Shown here piece by piece: positions 1 to 6,848 of a stretch of 13,501 bases of DNA (position 1 is the first letter of the stretch; each line of letters starts with the position of its first letter). The translations under genes were made by a program, and so were the position numbers. A model generated the notes under the pieces. That model was not told the origin of the DNA, did no database searches, and saw only the letters and a list, made by a program, of their open reading frames with translations. This stretch comes from DATDDB01 sp035260545 (GTDB taxonomy: Bacteria > Pseudomonadota > Gammaproteobacteria > Burkholderiales > Gallionellaceae). The stretch lies in the NCBI GenBank assembly GCA_035260545.1, contig DATFUZ010000038.1:1-13501 (forward strand), written 5' to 3'.

Positions 1-86
1 TCTGAAATTCTTTATTGGTCCGGGTGCGGTATTGTAGTCGGTATCCGTCCGCCGCGCCGCTGCTGCATCGCGCACCGGCCGCGCCT

Positions 87-848
87 TCAGGGCTGCGGCG
101 GCGCACCCCGTCTTTCGAGCATCCCTTCGGGCAGCGTCTGCCACACGCCTTGCACCAGCCCCTGCAAGGGCCGGAAATTGGCTTTGTAGGACATTTTGCG
201 GCATTCGCTTATCCAGTAGCCGAGGTAGAGGTAGGGCAGCCCCAGCTTGCGGCACAGGTCGACCTGCCACATGATGTTGTAGGTGCCATAGCTGGCGCCC
301 GCCACATCGGGATCGTAGAAGGTATACACGGAGGACAGGCCGTCATCCAGGATGTCGATGATGCTGACCATGCGCAATACGCCGTTTTCGCGGAACGCCG
401 CAAGGACGGAATCCACATGTGTCTGCAGCAGGAAATTGCGGTATTGCTCCCGGCTGTCGTCCTCGGGTGCCCCCTCCAGGTGGCGCGCCGCCTGGTAGCG
501 CTGGTAGAGCGCGTAGTATTCCTCCTTGTCTTCCAGATCGTGCAGGGTGGCTTCGAGGCTGGCGTGACGGCGCTCGGCGCGGCGCTGCGTCCGGTTGGGC
601 GCAAAGTCGGCCACCGGGATGCGGGTCGGCACACAGGCGTGGCAAGCGTCGCAGCGCGGACGGTAGGTGAAAGTGCCGCTGCGGCGGAAGCCGCGCTGCA
701 CCAGTTCGGAATACAGGGATGCTCCGATCAGGAAGCTCGGCGTGGCCACCTGGGAACGCGCGTGCTGTCCGGGCAGGTAGCTGCACGGGTAGGGTGCTGT
801 CAGGTAGAACTGCAGCGTGGAAAGCGGAATATCACGCAATAAGGTCAT
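87..848 (-). CDS. bpt: Aspartate/glutamate leucyltransferase (Bpt), N-degron pathway
   Basis: This 253-residue protein matches the bacterial Bpt/ATE-like family. It transfers leucine from Leu-tRNA to proteins with N-terminal Asp or Glu in the cytoplasm, making them substrates for the ClpS adaptor and ClpAP. Visible family marks are PYPCSYLPG near residue 22, the cysteine cluster C66xxCxxC72 in the N-terminal domain, a central Arg/Glu-rich helical segment, and the C-terminal YLGYWI..C.KM.YKANF..L block that closes the GNAT-like domain. The length is normal for the family. The start ATG (846-848) lies inside the end of aat with a 17-base overlap, and a GGGA sits about 8 bases upstream, so translation is probably coupled to aat. 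The 86 bases beyond the stop show no gene and no obvious terminator. Family assignment is confident; activity is inferred from family knowledge. Confidence 0.95.
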   Translation of the reverse strand: MTLLRDIPLSTLQFYLTAPYPCSYLPGQHARSQVATPSFLIGASLYSELVQRGFRRSGTFTYRPRCDACHACVPTRIPVADFAPNRTQRRAERRHASLEATLHDLEDKEEYYALYQRYQAARHLEGAPEDDSREQYRNFLLQTHVDSVLAAFRENGVLRMVSIIDILDDGLSSVYTFYDPDVAGASYGTYNIMWQVDLCRKLGLPYLYLGYWISECRKMSYKANFRPLQGLVQGVWQTLPEGMLERRGAPPQP

Positions 849-1557
849 GCTCGAATTCCCAGGGCGATCCTTTGTTCTCGTAGTGTACCAATTCCTGCAG
901 CCGGTGGATGAATTCCGCGCGCGGAATCTCGCGGGCGCCCAGCGACGCGAGATGGGACGTATTCATCTGACAATCGATCATGCCAAAGTTCCACCGCACC
1001 AACTGGGCGCACAGGTGCGCCAGCGCGATCTTGGACCCGTCCGTCCGCCGGCTGAACATGGATTCACCGTAAAACATTCTTCCTATGCTGATGCCGTACA
1101 GGCCGCCTGCCAGTTCCAGCGCTCCCGAGCCCCGGCCTTCCGGCCCCGGCATCCATACTTCCACCGAGTGGGCATAACCCATGCGATGCAAGGCGGTGTA
1201 GGCCGCGATCATTTCCTCGTGTATCCAGGTGCCGGGCTGCCCCGCCCGCGGTGCTGCGCATGCGCGCATCACTTTTTCGAAAGCAAAATCCGTGCGCACC
1301 TCGAAATTGTGCTTTGCCAGCGTCTTGCGCAGTGAACGGGAAACCCTGAATTCCGCCGGGAAAAGCACCATGCGCGGGTCGGGGCTCCACCACAAGATGG
1401 GCTCGTCGGCGTTGAACCAGGGAAAAATCCCGTGGCGATAGGCATCCAGCAGGCGCGCCGGGCTGAGGTCGCCTCCGGCGGCCAGCAGCCCATTGGGCTC
1501 GCGCAGCGCCTGCTCGACCGGCGGAAACGCGGTGTCGTGATGCATGGGGGGGAACAT
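832..1557 (-). CDS. aat: Leucyl/phenylalanyl-tRNA-protein transferase (Aat)
   Basis: This 241-residue protein belongs to the Aat family. It transfers Leu or Phe from aminoacyl-tRNA to proteins with N-terminal Arg or Lys, producing primary destabilising residues for ClpS/ClpAP. Strong family blocks are visible: PNGLLAAGGDLSPARLL (residues 21-37), GIFPWF (43-48), ILWWSPDPR (54-62) and the C-terminal DCQ...HLASLGAREIPR segment. Length is normal. The ATG at 1557 has no clear Shine-Dalgarno, and a second in-frame ATG four codons later (Met5) is possible; both retain every conserved block. It is first in the aat-bpt pair and diverges from the PilZ gene across 131 bases. A TATCAT hexamer about 20 bases upstream of the start could be a -10, without a good -35. 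Confidence 0.97.
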   Translation of the reverse strand: MFPPMHHDTAFPPVEQALREPNGLLAAGGDLSPARLLDAYRHGIFPWFNADEPILWWSPDPRMVLFPAEFRVSRSLRKTLAKHNFEVRTDFAFEKVMRACAAPRAGQPGTWIHEEMIAAYTALHRMGYAHSVEVWMPGPEGRGSGALELAGGLYGISIGRMFYGESMFSRRTDGSKIALAHLCAQLVRWNFGMIDCQMNTSHLASLGAREIPRAEFIHRLQELVHYENKGSPWEFEHDLIA

Positions 1558-1688
1558 GGATTATTGTCCGGATGATACACATTTTGCCGGGCGGATTGCG
1601 CCGCGTATAGCCAACTCTTTGACTTGGGCGTATATTTACACCGTATCCAGGCGCCTTTGCGGCGATCATCCACCGGAGAACTGCATCC
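1558..1688. promoter_or_regulatory. Divergent promoter gap between aat and the PilZ-type gene
   Basis: These 131 bases separate two divergent genes, so promoters in both directions are expected. Toward the plus-strand gene there is a TTGACT hexamer at 1619-1624, with only weak -10 candidates about 17-18 bases on. A TATATT at 1631-1636 is a better -10 but lacks a -35. The plus gene has a convincing ribosome binding site, GGAGA at 1675-1679, nine bases before its ATG. Toward aat, TATCAT lies on the minus strand near 1573-1578. No operator-like palindrome stands out. The presence of promoters is inferred from gene arrangement; the exact elements are uncertain. Confidence 0.35.
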
Positions 1689-3203
1689 ATGTTGGGATTG
1701 TTTGGCAAGAAATCGGATCATCCTATGGCCGACGTCAAGTCGGCCCAGCTATTGCTGGCGGACCTCCCCAAGGACGATGCCCTCAAGGCGCTGCACGAGC
1801 TTGCGGGGTGGATAGAGTCGGTGCGCGCCGATACCGACATTCGCCTGGATGAGCGCTTTGGCGTGCTGCGCTTGCTGGACGAGACGGCGCGGCCTTACGA
1901 AACCAGGCTGCGCCGCGAATATTTTTCGCCGGAAAACCTTGCCGCCTCTGCGCGCGAAAAGCGCCTGTGGCGGGAACTCACCGAATTCTACACCGCGCTG
2001 GCGGCGGCCTATTACAGCGTGCTGGTCGGCTGCCACAACGGCGAAAAAGGCGCGGCGGCCCTCAAAACCCTGCGGCCGCTGATCGTTGCGCGCGGCGTCA
2101 GCGCCGTGGCGGAGCAGCTCAAGTGCACCGCTGCCCATTACGCACCGGTTGCTCCGGAAGTCTGGACGCAGCTTGCGGACTACTACGCCGATGCGGAAGT
2201 CCAGGACTTCCTGGACGACGACATCGAACTGTATGCGGGACTGCCCGGGCAGTCCATTCGTCGTCAACTGGCCGGGATACTGTTGTGGTGGGGCTCCGGC
2301 ACCGGGACGCTGAAACCGGACCAGATCCATCTTTCGGAGCGGCTGACGGCTGCGGTGTGCGGCGGGCTCAGCCTGGGCGCGGCGCCGGCGGACGACACGC
2401 TGTTCGTGTTCGACCTGTCGCAGGCCAACCCGCCGGCCCGCTACAACGGCGATACCTCGGCTCACCCCAACCTGCGCTTTGTCGGCCTGGGCGAGGGCCT
2501 CTCGCAGCTCGAAGGCATGATCTCCAGGCTGGAAAAAGGCGTGCTGCCGCCGGAGCTCGGCCTGGGCGGGCCGTATCCCACGGAGCCGGTGCTGGACATG
2601 GCGCGGCGCCTGGCGTCCGGCTGGCAATCCGCACCTCCCTCGCGCCGCAACATCCGCCACAGTATCTCCGTGAATCTTGCCATCCTCAAGGGCATGAGCG
2701 AGGTGCTGGCAGTGGCGGCAGGGGCGGCCGTCGCCGATTCAGGCCCGGGGAAGACCTGGGTGGCGGAAGACATCAGCGCCACCGGTTTCCGCTGCAACCT
2801 GGACGTTGCGCAGGCGACGGGGATTGCAGTCGGCTCGCTGGTGGGCTTTCGCCCGCAGAACGTCCAGCACTGGGGAATCGGCATCGTGCGCCGCCTGCGC
2901 CGTGGTGATCAGAACAAAATGGACGCCGGCATCGAAGTGCTGACCAATCGCATGACCGGGGTCGGCGTGCGTGAGGAGGGCGGCCCGGAGGGCGCGAACG
3001 ACCTGCTGGCGATCTGGCTCGGCCAGACCGACGGCGCGGGCCGTGCCCGCTTGCTGGTCAAGGCGGGCAGCGTGGCGGAGGGTCGGCTGTTGCGCATGCG
3101 CGCCGGCGGCAAGCGCTACATGCTGATGCCGCACGGCGCGGTGGAAAAAGGCGACGATTTCGACCTGCTGCGCTACCAGGCCGTCGAGCAGACCGCCGAC
3201 TGA
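1689..3203 (+). CDS. PilZ-type protein with a large uncharacterised N-terminal region
   Basis: This 504-residue soluble protein has no predicted signal peptide or membrane segment. I do not recognise the gene as a whole. Near the C-terminus it carries both parts of the PilZ c-di-GMP-binding signature: R319xxxR323 (RRNIR) and, 38 residues later, D361xSxxG366 (DISATG), followed by hydrophobic strand-like segments (VGSLVGF, WGIGIVRRL, DAGIEVL) as expected of a PilZ beta barrel. Residues 1 to about 310 are mostly helical in character, rich in Leu, Ala, Arg and Glu, with no motif I can name. About 80 residues after the barrel are also unassigned. The start is supported by GGAGA nine bases upstream. 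The gene stands alone on its strand and ends three bases before the convergent esterase stop. Binding of c-di-GMP is inferred from the motif; the output function is unknown. Confidence 0.75.
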   Translation: MLGLFGKKSDHPMADVKSAQLLLADLPKDDALKALHELAGWIESVRADTDIRLDERFGVLRLLDETARPYETRLRREYFSPENLAASAREKRLWRELTEFYTALAAAYYSVLVGCHNGEKGAAALKTLRPLIVARGVSAVAEQLKCTAAHYAPVAPEVWTQLADYYADAEVQDFLDDDIELYAGLPGQSIRRQLAGILLWWGSGTGTLKPDQIHLSERLTAAVCGGLSLGAAPADDTLFVFDLSQANPPARYNGDTSAHPNLRFVGLGEGLSQLEGMISRLEKGVLPPELGLGGPYPTEPVLDMARRLASGWQSAPPSRRNIRHSISVNLAILKGMSEVLAVAAGAAVADSGPGKTWVAEDISATGFRCNLDVAQATGIAVGSLVGFRPQNVQHWGIGIVRRLRRGDQNKMDAGIEVLTNRMTGVGVREEGGPEGANDLLAIWLGQTDGAGRARLLVKAGSVAEGRLLRMRAGGKRYMLMPHGAVEKGDDFDLLRYQAVEQTAD

Positions 3204-3206
3204 GGG

Positions 3207-3896
3207 CTAGCCGCCCGCGAGGCGCTGCTCCAGCCAGCGCTCAATATCCTCTATCTCTTCCGCGCACACCGAGTGCGGCATCGGGTACTCGTGCCATTCC
3301 AGCGGGTAGGCGGCGGCATCGAGCTGTTGCGCGGAGGCCCGCCCCAGCGTATAGGGAATCACCGGATCGCCCCGGCCGTGCGCCATGAAGATGGGCGTGC
3401 TTTTCGCCGCGCTGCTTGCCTCTTGCGCCAGCGTCGCGGCAAGCGGCAGATAGGTCGACAGCGCGATGATGCCGCCCAGTTGCGCCGCGTGACGCAAGCC
3501 GGTATGCAGCACCACCGCGCCGCCCTGGGAAAATCCCGCCAGATAGATGTTGCCCGCCGCAATGCCGCGCTGCTGCTCGCGCGCAATGAGCTTTTCGATC
3601 TCCGCCTGCGAGGCGCGAATGCCCGCCTCGTCCTGGGGTCGGCCGCCTTCGAGATCCAGCCCGCCGTTGGGGGCGGCGGCATAGACGTCGTACCACGCTC
3701 GCATCACGAAGCCGCCATTCAGCGTGACTGGGCGCTTGGGGGCGTGCGGAAAAATGTAGCGCACCGGCACCGGGAGGTTCATTTCGCCGGCGACGGGGAC
3801 GAAGTCCTCGCCATCGGCGCCCAGGCCGTGGAGCCAGATGATCGCGTGATTGGGGTTCTTGCCGGTTTCGAGCTGGATGTGGGGGAGCAGTTCCAT
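3207..3896 (-). CDS. Carboxylesterase / phospholipase-type alpha/beta hydrolase
   Basis: This 229-residue cytoplasmic protein belongs to the alpha/beta hydrolase 2 family of small carboxylesterases, lysophospholipases and acyl-protein thioesterases. It shows the oxyanion motif LHGLGADG (22-29), the nucleophile elbow GFSQGG with Ser123, Asp177 in HGRGDPVIP and His208 in MPHSV, so the catalytic triad is intact. It has no signal peptide, and its length is typical of the family. The natural substrate cannot be told from sequence; short acyl esters are usual for relatives. The start ATG (3894-3896) follows a weak GAG-containing leader. It converges with the PilZ-type gene with only three bases between stops, leaving no room for a shared terminator. 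Its upstream side is the non-coding repeat region, so its promoter must lie within or beside that repeat. Confidence 0.92.
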   Translation of the reverse strand: MELLPHIQLETGKNPNHAIIWLHGLGADGEDFVPVAGEMNLPVPVRYIFPHAPKRPVTLNGGFVMRAWYDVYAAAPNGGLDLEGGRPQDEAGIRASQAEIEKLIAREQQRGIAAGNIYLAGFSQGGAVVLHTGLRHAAQLGGIIALSTYLPLAATLAQEASSAAKSTPIFMAHGRGDPVIPYTLGRASAQQLDAAAYPLEWHEYPMPHSVCAEEIEDIERWLEQRLAGG

Positions 3897-3910
3897 ATTT
3901 CTCAGTCATT

Positions 3911-4200
3911 ACTGCAAGGCAAGTTTGCCGGGGGTTGCCCGGCGGCAAGTTATTTTTCTTGCCTTGCCAAGAAAAGTAACCAAAAGACGGCGCCCCCGGC
4001 GCGCCGCCGCTGGCGCGGACCCTTGCTCGGTCGCATGCTCGCGGGGGCTGCGGAACTCGAACAGTGCTCGCCCCAAACCTGCGCCCACCTGCACCCGATC
4101 AGTGGGACGGCGCACAGGCGACAGGGCGGTACTCAAGGTGACGAGGCGTTTTCCCCATGTGGGCGGGTGGCATCGGAAACCAATTGGCGCGGCCCGCGCA
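3911..4200. repeat. Probable dispersed intergenic repeat, non-coding
   Basis: This covers most of the gap between the esterase and darP, with no credible gene. It contains AAGAAAAGTAACCAAAAG at 3969-3986 and GGGGGCTGCGGAACTCG at 4043-4059, followed by a CGAACAGTGCTCGCC stretch. I recall very similar blocks in the same order in many intergenic regions of beta- and gammaproteobacterial genomes, often mis-annotated as small hypothetical proteins. Only one copy is present here, so multiplicity cannot be shown from this window. The left end is marked by a perfect 10-base inverted repeat, GCAAGGCAAG at 3914-3923 and CTTGCCTTGC at 3958-3967. The right boundary is uncertain. Small reading frames on both strands show no ribosome binding site or recognisable domain. 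Confidence 0.55.
3925..3957 (+). terminator. Possible intrinsic terminator reading in the plus direction
   Basis: TTGCCG (3925-3930) pairs with CGGCAA (3943-3948), and an alternative inner stem GCCGGG/CCCGGC (3927-3932 with 3938-3943) has a five-base loop. The sequence GTTATTTTT follows at once, giving a stem plus U-tract on the plus strand. No plus-strand gene lies directly upstream; the nearest ends at 3203, so this hairpin would stop read-through running antisense to the esterase. It sits at the edge of the repeat-like region and may simply be part of it. Confidence 0.4.
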
Positions 4201-4219
4201 GCAGGTTTATGGTGCTATG

Positions 4220-4741
4220 TCAGGGCTCCGGCATGATTTCGCGCAGGACCTGGAAGATTTCCCGAAAGCTCTTCGGCGGTTTGTTCAGTTCCTTTTCCTT
4301 GTGCGCGTTGCGGATAAGCGCGCGCAGGTGCTGGGCGTCGGCCGTGGGGTGGGCGGCGAGGAGTTCGGTGAGGGCGTCGTCGCTTTCCAGCAGGCGGTCG
4401 CGCCAGCGTTCGATCTGGTGCAGCCAGACGTTGTGCTCGCGCGAGACGCCTTTCCAGGCTTCGAGCTTGGCGATGATGGGGCCGGCATCGACGTCGCGCA
4501 TGAGCCTGCCGATATACTGGCGCTGGCGCTTTTGCGCGCCGAATTTGCTGATGCGCTTCAGTTCGCGGATGGCGTCGAGCAGGTTTTCCGGCAGGTCGAG
4601 TTCGGCCAGTTTGTCGTTGCCCAGCGCGGCGAGTTCCTCGCCGACGGCCTGCAGGTCGTGCATCTGCTGCTTGATCCGGGTCTTGCTGAGCGGCCGTTCT
4701 TCGTCGTCGGCCTCCGGCCTGTCGTGGTGTTCGTGGGGCAT
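4220..4741 (-). CDS. darP: Ribosome maturation/association protein DarP (YjgA, DUF615)
   Basis: This 173-residue protein matches the YjgA/DUF615 family, renamed DarP, which binds late 50S assembly intermediates and helps maturation of the peptidyl transferase centre. Family features are the basic-acidic N-terminus, the KTRIKQQMHDLQ helix, LPENLLDAIRE, the SKFGAQKRQRQYIGRLMR block and a C-terminal LRALIRNAHKEKE helix. The frame stays open far upstream (to 5608), but homology begins at the ATG at 4739-4741, which gives the usual length; the extension is antisense to pmbA. No strong Shine-Dalgarno precedes this start. It diverges from pmbA over 66 bases, the same neighbour relation as yjgA-pmbA in Escherichia coli. 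Confidence 0.93.
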   Translation of the reverse strand: MPHEHHDRPEADDEERPLSKTRIKQQMHDLQAVGEELAALGNDKLAELDLPENLLDAIRELKRISKFGAQKRQRQYIGRLMRDVDAGPIIAKLEAWKGVSREHNVWLHQIERWRDRLLESDDALTELLAAHPTADAQHLRALIRNAHKEKELNKPPKSFREIFQVLREIMPEP

Positions 4742-4807
4742 GGTAGCGAAAAATTGAGAGGATGTTGCTATGATACGCCTTTCCGAACCATCCGTTTGTC
4801 CTGTCCA
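4742..4807 (+). promoter_or_regulatory. Divergent darP/pmbA promoter region with extended -10
   Basis: The 66-base gap must serve two divergent genes. On the plus strand TGCTATGAT at 4766-4774 is a good extended -10 element (TGn followed by TATGAT), placing a pmbA transcript start near 4780 and a leader of about 28 bases. There is no clear -35 at the proper distance; TTGAGA at 4754-4759 is too close. No equally good element was seen for darP in the opposite direction. This is inferred from sequence only. Confidence 0.45.
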
Positions 4808-6184
4808 ATGAAAAACCCAGTATCCGCCGGGAAAATCCCGGTACGCAGCGGGCATCGTTTTTCCCATTCCGCCGATGATTTGAACCAGATCGCGCGCGAC
4901 ATCGTTGCCTATGCGCGCAAGCAGGGGGCCAGCGCCAGCGTGACCGAGGTTTCCGACGGTTTCGGGCAGACGGTCACGGTGCGCCACGGCGAGGTGGAAA
5001 CCATAGAATACAACCGCGACAAGGGGCTGAGCGTTACCGTGTATCTCGGCCAGCGCCGCGGCAATGCGAGCACGTCGGATTTTTCCAGCCAGGCGATGCG
5101 CGATACGGTGGATGCGGCGCTGGCAATTGCGCGCCATACCGCGGCGGACGAGGCGGCGGGCCTGCCGGACGAGGAGGCGCTCGCCGGTTCGGTGGCGGAC
5201 CTCGATCTCTACCATCCCTGGCCTATCGAGGTGGAGGACGCCATTTCCATGGCGCGCGAATGCGAGCAGGCAGCGACGGGGCGCGACAAGCGCATCAGCA
5301 ATTCCGAGGGTGCGACGGTCAGCGTGATGGAATCGCAGTTCGTGCTGGCCAACAGCCTGGGGTTCGCGGGTGGCTATCCCGCGTCGCGCCACAGCGTGAG
5401 TTGTGCCGTCATCGCCGGCAAGGGCGAGGGCATGCAGCGCGACTACTGGTACACCGAGGCGCGCAATGCCGAGGAGATGCTGCGCGTGGACGAGGTGGGG
5501 CGCATTGCCGCCGAGCGTGCGCTGCGCCGGCTGAACGGACGCAAGCTCGGCACCATGCAGGTGCCCGTGCTGTACGAGGCGCCGGTGGCGGCCAGCCTGC
5601 TCGGCCATTTCGTGGGCGCGGTGAGCGGCAGCAGCCTGTACCGCAAGTCCTCCTTCCTGCTCGACCGCCTCGGCGATCAGGTGTTCTCCGACATCGTCCG
5701 GATCAGCGATGTGCCTGACATTTCACGCGGCCTGGCGAGCGGTCCGTTTGACGACGAGGGCGTGGTGACCAGACGCCGCACCGTTGTCGACCGTGGCGTG
5801 CTCGAAGGCTATTTCCTCTCCACCTATTCCGCGCGCAAGCTGGGCATGAAGACCACGGGCAATGCCGGCGGCACGCACAACCTCATTCTGCGTCCCGGCG
5901 AACGGGACTTCGACGGCCTGCTGAAACTGATGGGGCGCGGTCTCGTGGTGACCGAACTGCTGGGGCAGGGTGTGAACCACGTCACCGGCGACTATTCGCG
6001 CGGCGTGGCGGGCTTCTGGGTGGAGAACGGCGAGATCCAGTATCCGGTGGAAGAAATCACCGTCGCCGGCAACCTCAAGGACATGTACCGCAACATTGTT
6101 GCAATCGGGAGCGACGTGCTGATTCAGGGCTCGCGCCAGTGTCCGTCGATACTGGTAGACGGGATGACCGTAGCGGGCCGCTGA
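4808..6184 (+). CDS. pmbA: Metalloprotease subunit PmbA (TldE)
   Basis: This 458-residue cytoplasmic protein belongs to the TldD/PmbA family. With TldD it forms a heterodimeric protease that unfolds and degrades short or unstructured peptides, including CcdA and microcin B17 precursor in Escherichia coli. PmbA subunits lack the zinc HExxH site, which TldD supplies, and none is present here. Recognisable blocks are the N-terminal VRHGEVETIEYNRDKGLSV region, RISNSEGA, the ASGPFDDEGVVT and YSARKLG segments, and the C-terminal GVNHVTGDYSRGVAGFWVE and PVEEITVAGNL blocks. Length is close to the 450 residues of the Escherichia coli protein. The ATG at 4808 was chosen because family similarity starts soon after it and the open frame before it is antisense to darP. 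No tldD lies in this window. Confidence 0.95.
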   Translation: MKNPVSAGKIPVRSGHRFSHSADDLNQIARDIVAYARKQGASASVTEVSDGFGQTVTVRHGEVETIEYNRDKGLSVTVYLGQRRGNASTSDFSSQAMRDTVDAALAIARHTAADEAAGLPDEEALAGSVADLDLYHPWPIEVEDAISMARECEQAATGRDKRISNSEGATVSVMESQFVLANSLGFAGGYPASRHSVSCAVIAGKGEGMQRDYWYTEARNAEEMLRVDEVGRIAAERALRRLNGRKLGTMQVPVLYEAPVAASLLGHFVGAVSGSSLYRKSSFLLDRLGDQVFSDIVRISDVPDISRGLASGPFDDEGVVTRRRTVVDRGVLEGYFLSTYSARKLGMKTTGNAGGTHNLILRPGERDFDGLLKLMGRGLVVTELLGQGVNHVTGDYSRGVAGFWVENGEIQYPVEEITVAGNLKDMYRNIVAIGSDVLIQGSRQCPSILVDGMTVAGR

Positions 6185-6233
6185 GATCGGTAGTGGCAGC
6201 GCCGGCGCCTGGGCCCCATTTCTTCAGTGTTAC

Positions 6234-6255
6234 GGCGGTGGCTTGCGCCTCCGCC
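6234..6255. other. Hairpin in the convergent pmbA / uracil-DNA glycosylase gap
   Basis: GGCGG (6234-6238) pairs with CCGCC (6251-6255), and inner GGC/GCC pairs close a TTGC tetraloop after a T-T mismatch. It lies in the 70-base gap between convergent genes and touches the stop codon of the minus-strand gene. There is no T-tract on either strand, so it is a weak candidate for a bidirectional terminator. A second GC palindrome, GCGCCGGCGC, lies nearby at 6199-6208. Confidence 0.3.
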
Positions 6256-6848
6256 TATCTCAAGCAGTCAGCCACTTCCTCTCGCAGCAGCGGGATCACT
6301 TCCTCGGCGAACCATGGGTTGCGCCTCAGCCAGATCTGATTGCGCGGGCTGGGGTGCGGCAGCGGAATGAACGCGGGCTGGTAGTCGCGGAAGCGGCGCA
6401 CGGTTTCGGTGAGTGTGCGGTGCGCGTTCCGGCCCAGGTAGTAAGCCTGGGCATAGCTGCCCACCAGGAGGGTCAGGCGGATGCCCGGCAGTTCGGCGCG
6501 CAGCCTTGGGTGCCACAGCGGCGCGCATTCCGGACGCGGTGGCAGATCGCCCCCCTTGCTCGTCCCGGGATAGCAGAACGCGGTCGGAATGATCGCAATG
6601 CGGCTCTCGTCGTAGAACACTTCGCGCGGCACTTGCAGCCAGTCGCGCAGGCGGTCGCCGGAGGGGTCGTTCCAGGGGATGCCGGTCTCGTGCACGCGGC
6701 GTCCCGGCGCCTGGCCCACGATCAGCAGCTTTGCAGTATGCCCGGCGCGCACCACCGGCCGCGGCGCAAACGGGAGATGGGGCGCGCATACGGTGCAGGC
6801 GCGGACCTCGCGCAGCAGCCGGTCCAGCCGCTCATTCCGCGAGTGCAT
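6255..6848 (-). CDS. Uracil-DNA glycosylase family protein with 4Fe-4S cysteines
   Basis: This 197-residue protein belongs to the uracil-DNA glycosylase superfamily (COG1573-like, family 4/5 relatives), which excises uracil or related bases from DNA. Motif A is G45QAPG with E54 and GxPW following, and motif B is H165PSPRN. Four cysteines spaced C18xxC21 and C92-x15-C108 match the iron-sulfur ligand pattern of family 4 enzymes. Motif A reads GQAPG rather than the GEAPG common in classic family 4, so the exact subfamily and substrate are uncertain. The gene overlaps the 3' end of cca by 17 bases and is the last of a slt-cca-udg cluster, implying co-transcription. It converges with pmbA. Confidence 0.88.
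   Translation of the reverse strand: MHSRNERLDRLLREVRACTVCAPHLPFAPRPVVRAGHTAKLLIVGQAPGRRVHETGIPWNDPSGDRLRDWLQVPREVFYDESRIAIIPTAFCYPGTSKGGDLPPRPECAPLWHPRLRAELPGIRLTLLVGSYAQAYYLGRNAHRTLTETVRRFRDYQPAFIPLPHPSPRNQIWLRRNPWFAEEVIPLLREEVADCLR

Noticed and set aside
1..86. TACAAT on the minus strand at 31-36 as a promoter for a gene left of the window
   Set aside because: No -35 or extended -10 accompanies it, and the gene it would serve cannot be seen.
3909..4136. Small minus-strand frame of 75 codons, and a plus-strand frame at 3850-4236, in the repeat region
   Set aside because: No ribosome binding site or domain; they match the kind of spurious proteins often predicted from this intergenic repeat.
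3273..4757. A 494-codon open frame on the plus strand across the esterase, the repeat and part of darP
   Set aside because: It is antisense to two well-supported genes and crosses non-coding sequence; composition is typical of shadow frames in GC-rich DNA and no domain is recognisable.
4157..4807. N-terminal extension of pmbA to 675 residues
   Set aside because: The added part is antisense to darP; PmbA homology starts shortly after the ATG at 4808, and the 458-residue length fits the family.
4742..5608. N-terminal extension of darP to 462 residues
   Set aside because: The added part is antisense to pmbA, and DarP relatives start at the ATG at 4741.
5660..6180. Missing HExxH zinc motif in PmbA as a possible inactivating change
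   Set aside because: PmbA/TldE subunits naturally lack it; the catalytic zinc site belongs to TldD.
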